Assembly: GCA_021736645.1 (NCBI GenBank)
Contig: JAIPFM010000018.1
Coordinates: 1 to 39,350 of the forward strand
Source: Phycisphaerae bacterium
Lineage (GTDB): Bacteria > Planctomycetota > Phycisphaerae > Sedimentisphaerales > Anaerobacaceae
Length of the DNA stretch: 39,350 nucleotides
Reading direction: 5' to 3'
A program made the translations under genes and the position numbers. Below the pieces are notes generated by a model. That model saw only the letters and a list, made by a program, of their open reading frames with translations, was not told the DNA's origin and made no database searches. Below are positions 9,379 to 15,905 of the stretch, piece by piece. Every line of letters begins with the position of its first letter. Within the stretch, counting starts at the first letter, position 1.

Positions 9379-9530
9379 TAAATCCTTTGTTGTACGGTGC
9401 TAACGCCCTGCTATTAACCGGGACACTCACCACTCCACATTCAGGCAGCAACACCTTTCCAGTGGTAAACCTCTCGAAATTGCAGTATAAAGGGGCCTCG
9501 ATTTATTGATGGTTTAAGTAAGGATTCAGT

Positions 9531-11078
9531 GTGAATACAGGGAACAGAACAGCATGTTCGCAGGAGGAGGTACAGACGTGTATTTCCATACTTGAGCATC
9601 TGGTGAGCAATACGAAGGACCTGGCGTGTCTGACAAAAAAACAACGCATTGCACTCATGTCTGCGGCAGGCAGGTTGTCTCGACCGGACAAGGAAGAACT
9701 GCACAGACGAACACGTGAGAAGAAGAAGACAGATCGCAAGCAGATTGTCCACAAGGAACGCCACGCGCGAGCCGGCACCGGCATCCGCCGTGCTCGCGAA
9801 GCCACGGTATTTGCGGCGCCCAAGCAGATCACGGAAAACCCGGCGCCGCAGGATCAGGAGATTCGCGAGCTCAACTCGCCCCGCAACTGTTATGTGTGCA
9901 AGGCAGAATTCACCAGGCTGCATTTCTTCTACGATGCCATGTGCATGGACTGTGCTGAATTCAACTACAAAAAACGTTTTCAAACCGCCCCGCTGCACGG
10001 CCAGGTGGCCCTGATCACAGGTTCACGGTTGAAGATTGGATACCAGGCCACACTCATGATGCTCCGCGCCGGCGCCAGGGTCATTGCCACGACCCGCTTC
10101 CCTGTGGATTCCGCAGTACGATATGCCAAGGAAACCGATTACGCAGACTGGTCGGACCGCCTGCACATCTACGGCCTGGACCTGCGCCACACACCGAGTG
10201 TGGAGCTGTTTTGCAGCTATATTGTGCAGCAGTATGACCGTCTCGACATCCTGGTGAACAATGCCGCACAAACGGTTCGCCGTCCGCCTGCATTTTACGC
10301 CCACCTTATGACCAATGAGGCCCTACTCCCGGGAGACCTGCCTTGTGAAGTGCGACAGCTCTTGAGCCACTATCAAACCTGCAAAGACAGGATCGCGGCC
10401 CAGTCCCTGCCCAAGCCCCACACAGAGTCCGATCTGGCCATCACATGGACAGGCAAGACACCGGGCATCGGCCTGCGTGCATCGGCCCAGTTGTCACAGG
10501 TGCCCTATGCGTATGACCATGCCCTGGCCACGGACGAGGTCTTCCCCAAGGGCGAACTGGATGCAGACCTGCAGCAGGTGGATCTGCGCACCGTTAATAG
10601 CTGGCGTCTGCGTCTGGGCGACATCGACACCTCGGAAATGCTGGAACTCCAACTGGTCAATGCCGTGGCCCCGTTTGTGCTGTGTAATCGGCTGACTGCC
10701 ATGATGAAGCGTGACAACACAGGACAAAAACACATGGTCAATGTGTCGGCCATGGAGGGCAAGTTCTTCCGCTTTAAAAAGGACGATCGCCATCCTCATA
10801 CCAACATGGCCAAGGCCGCACTCAACATGCTCACACATACCTCAGCCAGTGACCTGGCCAAATCAGGCATCTTCATGAATGCCGTGGATACAGGCTGGGT
10901 CACGGACGAGGACCCGGCCGCGTTGTCCCAGTTGAAACAGGACCTGCACGATTTCCAGCCGCCTCTGGACATTGTGGACGGCGCAGCCAGGGTCTGTGAT
11001 CCGTTTTTTCACGGCATCCTGACAGGACGACACTGGAGCGGCAAATTCCTCAAGGACTACCATCCCATAGATTGGTAA
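9531..11078 (+). CDS. Atypical short-chain dehydrogenase/reductase with N-terminal Cys4 knuckle
   Basis: This 515-residue protein is much longer than a classical SDR (about 250). Residues 1-118 are mostly polar and rich in Lys/Arg (for example [16 protein letters not shown]). A putative zinc knuckle with Cys at 120, 123, 138 and 141 follows (CYVC ... CMDC). From about 155 there is a Rossmann SDR fold with TGSRLKIG (T163 onward) for the cofactor, ILVNNAAQT, and a strand ending NVSAMEG with S406. The canonical YxxxK is instead TNMAK (T424-K428): the Lys is present but the catalytic Tyr is replaced by Thr. The start codon is GTG, with AAGGA about seven bases upstream. I recall related proteins sharing [10 protein letters not shown], so the change is probably a subfamily trait rather than damage. 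No substrate can be inferred, and the neighbours give no pathway. Confidence 0.8.
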   Translation: MNTGNRTACSQEEVQTCISILEHLVSNTKDLACLTKKQRIALMSAAGRLSRPDKEELHRRTREKKKTDRKQIVHKERHARAGTGIRRAREATVFAAPKQITENPAPQDQEIRELNSPRNCYVCKAEFTRLHFFYDAMCMDCAEFNYKKRFQTAPLHGQVALITGSRLKIGYQATLMMLRAGARVIATTRFPVDSAVRYAKETDYADWSDRLHIYGLDLRHTPSVELFCSYIVQQYDRLDILVNNAAQTVRRPPAFYAHLMTNEALLPGDLPCEVRQLLSHYQTCKDRIAAQSLPKPHTESDLAITWTGKTPGIGLRASAQLSQVPYAYDHALATDEVFPKGELDADLQQVDLRTVNSWRLRLGDIDTSEMLELQLVNAVAPFVLCNRLTAMMKRDNTGQKHMVNVSAMEGKFFRFKKDDRHPHTNMAKAALNMLTHTSASDLAKSGIFMNAVDTGWVTDEDPAALSQLKQDLHDFQPPLDIVDGAARVCDPFFHGILTGRHWSGKFLKDYHPIDW

Positions 11079-11099
11079 TCAACCGTCCGGAGTCGTCGG

Positions 11100-11149
11100 C
11101 TGGGGACTGTTATATAAAAAGGAAGGCTGCCTCTGACTGGGGACTTTTA
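11100..11149. repeat. Short direct repeat CTGGGGACT-N-TTA upstream of asd
   Basis: CTGGGGACTGTTA at 11100-11112 recurs as CTGGGGACTTTTA at 11137-11149, 37 bases apart, with one mismatch. Both copies lie in the 185-base gap between the SDR stop and asd. They could be a direct-repeat binding site or the remnant of a REP-like dispersed element. No lysine-riboswitch features were found in this leader. A weak hairpin ACGG...CCGT followed by TTTTTG occurs near 11177-11196. Confidence 0.35.
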
Positions 11150-11263
11150 GACTGAATATTGCATTTTAGGCCTGAACACGGTAGTATGCCGTTTTTGTGT
11201 GTTTTTGAGAAGCTCTTATGCACATGACCTTTGGATAAACTAACAATAAAGGAGACCCAAAAA

Positions 11264-12265
11264 ATGGGATGTCACCTCGCCATCGCAGGTGTGACCGGAG
11301 CAGTCGGTCAGGAATTTTTGCGAATTCTGGAAGCACGTAATTTCCCCTTTGAATCCTTGAAGATGCTGGCCAGCAGCCGGTCAGCCGGTAAGAAGATCGC
11401 TTTCAAGGGCCAGGAATACACTGTGGAAGAGATGACCGAGCGCAGCTTCGCCGACGTAGACATTGCCCTGTTCAGCGCAGGCGGCTCCCAGAGCAAGAAA
11501 TTCGGCCCTGCAGCCGCCAAGGCCGGCGCCGTGGTGGTGGACAATTCCTCGGCCTTTCGTATGGACCCGACTGTGCCCCTGGTGGTACCGGAAGTCAATC
11601 CTGAGGCGATTAAGGACCACAAGGGCATCATTGCCAATCCCAATTGCTCCACGATCATTGCCAATGTCCCGGTGTGGCCGTTGCACAAAGCCAATCCCGT
11701 CAAACGCATGGTGGTCAGTACGTATCAGGCAGCCAGCGGTGCGGGCTATTCGGCCATGATGGAACTGGAAAACCAGTCCAGGGAAATACTCGCAGGCAAG
11801 GCCCCGACCTGCACCATCTTCCCGTACCAGATTGCATTCAATGTGTTCTGCCACAACTCGCCCATGAAGGCCAATGGGTACAATGAAGAAGAAATCAAGA
11901 TGGTGAATGAGACCCGCAAGATCTTCAACTGTCCGGACATTGCTATCACCTGCACCTGTATTCGTATTCCGGTCATGCGGGCCCACTGCGAAAGCATCAA
12001 CCTGGAATTCACAGATCCCATCACGCCTGAGGAGGTGCGCGGCTTGCTGAGCACTGCACCAGGCGTGTCTATCATCGACGATCGGGACACCAACCGTCAT
12101 CCCATGCCCATTGACGCCACTGGCAAGGACGATGTATTCGTGGGTCATATCCGGCAAGACGAGTCCATCCCGGACAACCGGGCCATCAACCTCTGGATCG
12201 CAGGCGACCAGATCAGAAAGGGCGCCGCCCTGAACGCCATCCAGATCGCCGAAAGACTGATGTAA
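11264..12265 (+). CDS. asd: Aspartate-semialdehyde dehydrogenase
   Basis: This 333-residue cytosolic NADPH enzyme converts beta-aspartyl phosphate to aspartate semialdehyde, the branch point to lysine/diaminopimelate, threonine and methionine. The ATG at 11264 is chosen over a TTG at 11231 because AAAGGAGA (11248-11255) lies eight bases upstream and MGCHLAIAGVTGAVGQEF is the normal family start. Landmarks are the NADP turn GVTGAVG, ANPNCSTI with nucleophile C128, YQAASGAGY, and RIPVMRAHCESI with the general base H241. Length fits the short bacterial type. It supplies threonine precursor while tdh-kbl nearby degrades threonine, though the two loci are separately organised. A strong terminator follows directly. 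Confidence 0.97.
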   Translation: MGCHLAIAGVTGAVGQEFLRILEARNFPFESLKMLASSRSAGKKIAFKGQEYTVEEMTERSFADVDIALFSAGGSQSKKFGPAAAKAGAVVVDNSSAFRMDPTVPLVVPEVNPEAIKDHKGIIANPNCSTIIANVPVWPLHKANPVKRMVVSTYQAASGAGYSAMMELENQSREILAGKAPTCTIFPYQIAFNVFCHNSPMKANGYNEEEIKMVNETRKIFNCPDIAITCTCIRIPVMRAHCESINLEFTDPITPEEVRGLLSTAPGVSIIDDRDTNRHPMPIDATGKDDVFVGHIRQDESIPDNRAINLWIAGDQIRKGAALNAIQIAERLM

Positions 12266-12277
12266 GCCAACTGATGC

Positions 12278-12306
12278 AAAAGGCCTCCTAAAGGGGGCCT
12301 TTTTTT
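12278..12306 (+). terminator. Intrinsic terminator of asd
   Basis: AAGGCCTCC (12280-12288), loop TAAA, then GGGGGCCTT pairs across nine positions with one T-G wobble, followed immediately by a run of T residues to 12306. It lies 13 bases after the asd stop. This is a canonical rho-independent terminator, so truA needs its own promoter or readthrough. Confidence 0.9.
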
Positions 12307-12314
12307 ATTCCTAA

Positions 12315-12349
12315 AGCTCAATACTAAAAACCGAAAACTGAACACTAAT
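12315..12349 (+). repeat. Heptamer repeat array A, upstream of truA
   Basis: Five contiguous 7-base units in strict register, AGCTCAA, TACTAAA, AACCGAA, AACTGAA and CACTAAT, fit a consensus NRCTGAA. The array runs from just after the asd terminator to three bases before the truA ATG. It occupies the place of a ribosome binding site, and none is otherwise visible. Matching arrays occur at 13109, 14324 and 32229. Confidence 0.75.
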
Positions 12350-12352
12350 TTC

Positions 12353-13105
12353 ATGTTCAAAAGAAAAATCAAACTCACCATTGCCTATGATGGCACCGAC
12401 TATCACGGCTGGCAGATCCAACCGGGCATCAGGACTGTGCAGGAAACCCTGTGTCAGGCAGCCACAAGCCTGGTGGGAAGCCAGGTGCATGTCCATGGTG
12501 CCAGCCGCACTGACGCAGGCGTGCATGCCAAGGGTCAGAGCGGCCTGATTGAAGTGGCCACACCCATCCCCACAAAAAACTTTCCCCGTGCCCTCACCGA
12601 CCGCCTGCCATCCGATATTGCGGTGGTGGACGCCTGCGACGTGGACCCGTCCTTTGACCTGATCCGCGATGTCACGCGCAAGCGATACCGATATACGCTC
12701 TGTGTCACAAAACCCAGACCAGTCATGAACATCCGTTACTGCTGGCATGTCCCTGGTGACCTCCAGGTGCCTGCCATGCAGGCTGCAGCCCAGGCCCTGG
12801 TGGGCACACACGATTTCAAATCCTTTGCCTCTGCTGCAGACAAACGTCAGAGTTCCATACGTACGGTGTTTCGCTGTGACGTGACCGAACGTCATGACAC
12901 CCCCCACCATTGGATCGACATCGAGGTCGAAGGCAACGGCTTCCTCTACAACATGGTGCGCAACATTGTCGGCACACTCGTGGACATAGGCCGCGGTCGC
13001 TGGAATCCGGACCAGATGGCCGCAATCCGAGATGCCGCAGACCGCACAGCCGCCGGACAACTGGCCCCGGCCAGCGGACTCTGCCTTGAATGGATCCGAT
13101 ACTAA
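12353..13105 (+). CDS. truA: tRNA pseudouridine(38-40) synthase
   Basis: This 250-residue enzyme isomerises uridines 38-40 in the tRNA anticodon arm. KLTIAYDGTDYHGWQIQPG at the N-terminus and GASRTDAGVHAKGQ, with catalytic D54, are diagnostic. The C-terminal VEGNGFLYNMVRNIVGTLVDIGRG is also typical, and length is normal for the family. The ATG at 12353 is the only start that gives the conserved opening, yet no Shine-Dalgarno sequence precedes it; a heptamer repeat array does. It lies between two such arrays and probably shares transcription with the GT4 gene 68 bases downstream. No anomaly is seen in the protein. Confidence 0.97.
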   Translation: MFKRKIKLTIAYDGTDYHGWQIQPGIRTVQETLCQAATSLVGSQVHVHGASRTDAGVHAKGQSGLIEVATPIPTKNFPRALTDRLPSDIAVVDACDVDPSFDLIRDVTRKRYRYTLCVTKPRPVMNIRYCWHVPGDLQVPAMQAAAQALVGTHDFKSFASAADKRQSSIRTVFRCDVTERHDTPHHWIDIEVEGNGFLYNMVRNIVGTLVDIGRGRWNPDQMAAIRDAADRTAAGQLAPASGLCLEWIRY

Positions 13106-13108
13106 AAA

Positions 13109-13171
13109 GGCTGAAAGCTGAGGGCTGAAGGCAAAATACTTCAAACTGAACACTGAAAACCGAAAACTGAC
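13109..13171 (+). repeat. Heptamer repeat array B, between truA and the GT4 gene
   Basis: Nine contiguous 7-base units in perfect register: GGCTGAA, AGCTGAG, GGCTGAA, GGCAAAA, TACTTCA, AACTGAA, CACTGAA, AACCGAA and AACTGAC. The array nearly fills the gap, starting four bases after the truA stop and ending two bases before the GT4 ATG. It is the longest and least degenerate of the four arrays in the window. No ribosome binding site is otherwise visible for the GT4 gene. Confidence 0.85.
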
Positions 13172-13173
13172 TC

Positions 13174-14343
13174 ATGAAAATTATCCACATCATCACTCGG
13201 TTGATCCTGGGCGGGGCTCAGGAAAATACGTTGATTACCTGTCGGCTGCTGGCTCAGCGCGGGCATGAGGTGACCCTGATCACCGGACCGGCGCTGGGGC
13301 CTGAGGGGGAGCTGTTCACCCACACGGTAGGCAAGGGCTACAAGACGTACGTAATCAATGAATTGCGTCGTGAGATTACGCCGCTTCGAGATTACATTGC
13401 CTACAGCAAGCTGAAGGCCCTGATCCAGGGCATCCAACCGGACATTGTGCATACACACTCGGCCAAGGCCGGCATCCTTGGACGCAGGGCTGCCTACCAC
13501 GCCAGTTGGCGAAAACGCCCGATGATTGTGCATGGCGTCCATGGCCTGTCGTTCCATCCCTACCAGCCCCCCCTGCTCAACAAACTCTACATTGCCCTGG
13601 AACGCAGGGCTGCCAGGTGGACGGATCACTTCATCACTGTGGCCGACGCCATGACCACCCAATCCAGGGCCGTGGGCATTGGCACGAACAAACCGTACAC
13701 CACAGCCTACTCTGCCATTGACGAAGAGGCCTTTGTGCGTGACATCCCGAATGAGGAAAAACTTGCCTTTCGCAGAGAGCATCACATCCCGGAAGATGCC
13801 GTGGTGCTGGTGACAGTGGCGCGTCTCTTCATGCTCAAGGGACACGACTACATCATTGAATCTGCCAAGACACTGGCCAGGCAGCATCCCAATGCGATCT
13901 GGTTGTTCGTGGGCAATGGCAATCTGGCCAGGCGGTATACCCAGCAGATCCAGGCCGCCGGGCTCAGTGATCGCTTCCGATTCACGGGCCTGCTGCAGCC
14001 GGACCAGATCCCCCTGGCCATCCAGGCCTCGGACATGCTCGTGCACTGTTCATTGCGGGAGGGTCTGGCACGCACCCTGCCCCAGGCCATGCTGTGCGCA
14101 CGTCCTGCTATTTCCTTTGACGTGGATGGTGCCAGGGAAGTGGTCAATGATCAGACCGGACGATTGATTGAGCCCAAGAACATTGACCAGCTCATTGGGG
14201 CCTGCTCGGAATTGATTCAAGATGCCAGGCTCAGAGAGACACTGGGCAGTAACGGCCTGGCCTTGGTCAGGGAGAAATTTGCACCGGACACCATGGTGGA
14301 CACCATCGAACAGGTCTATCAAGGGCTGAAACCTGAAAGTTGA
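13174..14343 (+). CDS. Family 4 glycosyltransferase (GT-B fold)
   Basis: This 389-residue protein probably transfers a sugar from a nucleotide donor to a surface glycan or lipid at the inner face of the membrane. KIIHIITRLILGGAQENTL is the typical N-terminal Glyco_transf_4 motif; HTHSAKAGILGRRAA and VTVARLFMLKGHDYIIESAK follow (the second opens the GT4 donor domain). The EX7E donor motif appears as EGLARTLPQAM, so the second Glu is Gln, followed by ISFDVDGAREVV. The EGLARxLPQA variant is one I have seen in other GT4 members and need not abolish activity. The gene lacks a Shine-Dalgarno sequence, and its last codons lie within heptamer array C. No polysaccharide cluster surrounds it, so donor and acceptor are unknown. 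Confidence 0.9.
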   Translation: MKIIHIITRLILGGAQENTLITCRLLAQRGHEVTLITGPALGPEGELFTHTVGKGYKTYVINELRREITPLRDYIAYSKLKALIQGIQPDIVHTHSAKAGILGRRAAYHASWRKRPMIVHGVHGLSFHPYQPPLLNKLYIALERRAARWTDHFITVADAMTTQSRAVGIGTNKPYTTAYSAIDEEAFVRDIPNEEKLAFRREHHIPEDAVVLVTVARLFMLKGHDYIIESAKTLARQHPNAIWLFVGNGNLARRYTQQIQAAGLSDRFRFTGLLQPDQIPLAIQASDMLVHCSLREGLARTLPQAMLCARPAISFDVDGAREVVNDQTGRLIEPKNIDQLIGACSELIQDARLRETLGSNGLALVREKFAPDTMVDTIEQVYQGLKPES

Positions 14344-14379
14344 AAGCCAATCCATGAAGCATTCAAAATTAAGAATTAA
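14324..14379 (+). repeat. Heptamer repeat array C, spanning the GT4 stop and reaching the TolC-like gene end
   Basis: In 7-base register the units are GGCTGAA, ACCTGAA, AGTTGAA, AGCCAAT, CCATGAA, GCATTCA, AAATTAA and GAATTAA. The first three are close to the NRCTGAA consensus and the later ones decay. The array begins inside the final codons of the GT4 gene, contributes its stop, and ends at the stop of the convergent TolC-like gene (14376). It therefore forms part of the coding end of one gene and the whole convergent gap. Confidence 0.6.
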
Positions 14380-15812
14380 GACTTGGGCGCAGCCCAGTCA
14401 CCGCCTGCTGCGAGATACAACTGGACCCTGGCGAGCCAGAGTTGGCCTTCGGCCAGGACGAGCTGGTTTTGTGAAAGACGCTTGGCGCGTTCGGTTTCCA
14501 GGACCGTGAGTATGGATTCTGCACCCTCGAGGTACCGCTGCTGTGCCAGGGCTTCTGCGTCCTGGGCGAGTTGAGCGGCTTCACGATACAACTCGATTCT
14601 CTGCCTGACATATTGCTCCGTGGCCAGGGCATCTTCCACCTCCTGTAAGGCGGCGAGCACACTGCCTGTGAATTGCTGAGCCGCCTGTTCTGCAGCCGCA
14701 CGGCTGGCCCTGACCCCGGCTCTCAAACGTCCGCCATTAAAAAGCGGACCCGTGAGGTTCAATCCCAACGCGTACACTCGGTTCTTGATGTCAAAGGACT
14801 CGTAAAACTCATCCCCGACCATCCCGCCTGAGGCGGTGACCACCAGACCCGGGTACAACTGGGCCAGACTCACACCGATCCGTTCTGTGGCAGCGGCCAA
14901 TCGCACCTGGGCAGCACGCACGTCCGGCCTTCGATCCAGCAGTTGTGCAGGCACGCCCACCGGGGCGCTGGTCAGCGGCGGTATGTCAGCCAGAAGGATC
15001 TCGTGGTCCAGGACCTTGGACGGTGCATTGCCGCACAGCACATTGATGGCATGCGTGAGCAATGTGAGTTGCTGGCTCACCACCGTTTTTTGTGCCCTGG
15101 CATCTGCCAGATTCTGTTTGGCAAAATACACGTCCAGGGGGCTGGTCAGGCCGCCCTCATATCGCCGCTGCGTGACTTCAAGCGTCTGCTCCCAACTCTG
15201 GATCGTGGCGTGGATGATTTCCAGCAGACGCCACTGTGTGACCATTTCAATGCGCGTGCCTACAACCTGGGCCACAATGGCGTGCATCAGGGCTTCACAA
15301 TCCGCTTCGCTGGCCAGCATGTCCTTAATGGCGGCACGATGTGAACGCTTGAGTGCGCCAAAAACATCCACCATGTAAGACAGGTTGAATCCCTGGGAAT
15401 AGCTCTCATTGATAAATGAAATGCGTCCCCCCAGAGGACCGAAACTGAAGGACTGGCGCATGCGGTCACGTGTACTGCCATAGGAGATTTCAGGGAACTG
15501 CATGCCGTGGGCCTGCTGCACCAGGGCCCGCGTTTGGTTGACCGTAGCCAGGGCCACCAGGATATCCGTATTGGCCATCAGGGCCTGATCTACCAGGTCG
15601 TCGAGGACCGGGTCATTGAACTTCTGCCACCAGGGCCCGACCGTGTCTGGCTGATTGACTTCATCCCAATCTGCTGGCAACCAGGCGAACCGATCCACCT
15701 CTTCAACCACAGTATCAGGACGCTGATAGTCCGGCCCCACCATACACCCGGCCAGACACAGGGCCGCACACACCAGATATAGTTTTTTAGCCCACAGTGT
15801 ATTTTGAACCAT
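14376..15812 (-). CDS. TolC/OprM-family outer membrane efflux lipoprotein (NodT type)
   Basis: This 478-residue outer-membrane channel has duplicated OEP domains that would form a trimeric beta-barrel plus periplasmic alpha-barrel. The start at 15812 is preferred to an upstream ATG at 15866 because AGGGAGG lies five bases before it and the protein then starts with a lipoprotein signal peptide: CLAGC gives lipid attachment at C23, followed by MVGPDYQRP as in OprM-type proteins. The internal LLDRRPDVRAAQVRLAAATERIG and the C-terminal ALQEVEDAL region are family landmarks. No inner-membrane pump or adaptor protein is nearby. The upstream neighbour on the same strand is the last gene of the secretion cluster. 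It could work with an unlinked RND or ABC pump; a role with the secretion cluster is speculation. Confidence 0.93.
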   Translation of the reverse strand: MVQNTLWAKKLYLVCAALCLAGCMVGPDYQRPDTVVEEVDRFAWLPADWDEVNQPDTVGPWWQKFNDPVLDDLVDQALMANTDILVALATVNQTRALVQQAHGMQFPEISYGSTRDRMRQSFSFGPLGGRISFINESYSQGFNLSYMVDVFGALKRSHRAAIKDMLASEADCEALMHAIVAQVVGTRIEMVTQWRLLEIIHATIQSWEQTLEVTQRRYEGGLTSPLDVYFAKQNLADARAQKTVVSQQLTLLTHAINVLCGNAPSKVLDHEILLADIPPLTSAPVGVPAQLLDRRPDVRAAQVRLAAATERIGVSLAQLYPGLVVTASGGMVGDEFYESFDIKNRVYALGLNLTGPLFNGGRLRAGVRASRAAAEQAAQQFTGSVLAALQEVEDALATEQYVRQRIELYREAAQLAQDAEALAQQRYLEGAESILTVLETERAKRLSQNQLVLAEGQLWLARVQLYLAAGGDWAAPKS

Positions 15813-15849
15813 GGAGCCTCCCTGTATTGATCCAATATTGTTATCTGCT

Positions 15850-15878
15850 AGTCTAAAGCAGGGCAATCAAGGGATCAA
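15850..15878 (-). promoter_or_regulatory. Candidate promoter of the TolC-like gene
   Basis: On the minus strand TTGATC (15878-15873) and TAGACT (15855-15850) are separated by 17 bases, each matching consensus at four of six positions. A start near 15843 gives a leader of about 30 bases including AGGGAGG. The same -10 (TAGACT) with a 17-base spacer is seen before trxB. The 93-base gap to the preceding gene shows no terminator. Confidence 0.35.
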
Positions 15879-15905
15879 GTGGAGTTTTAGTGGAAATGCC
15901 ATTTT

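Noticed and set aside
11079..11263. Lysine riboswitch in the asd leader
   Set aside because: The leader is short and shows none of the conserved multi-helix core elements expected of the class.
12315..14379. CRISPR array reading of the short repeats
   Set aside because: The units are 7 bases, contiguous and degenerate, with no spacers and no cas genes nearby.
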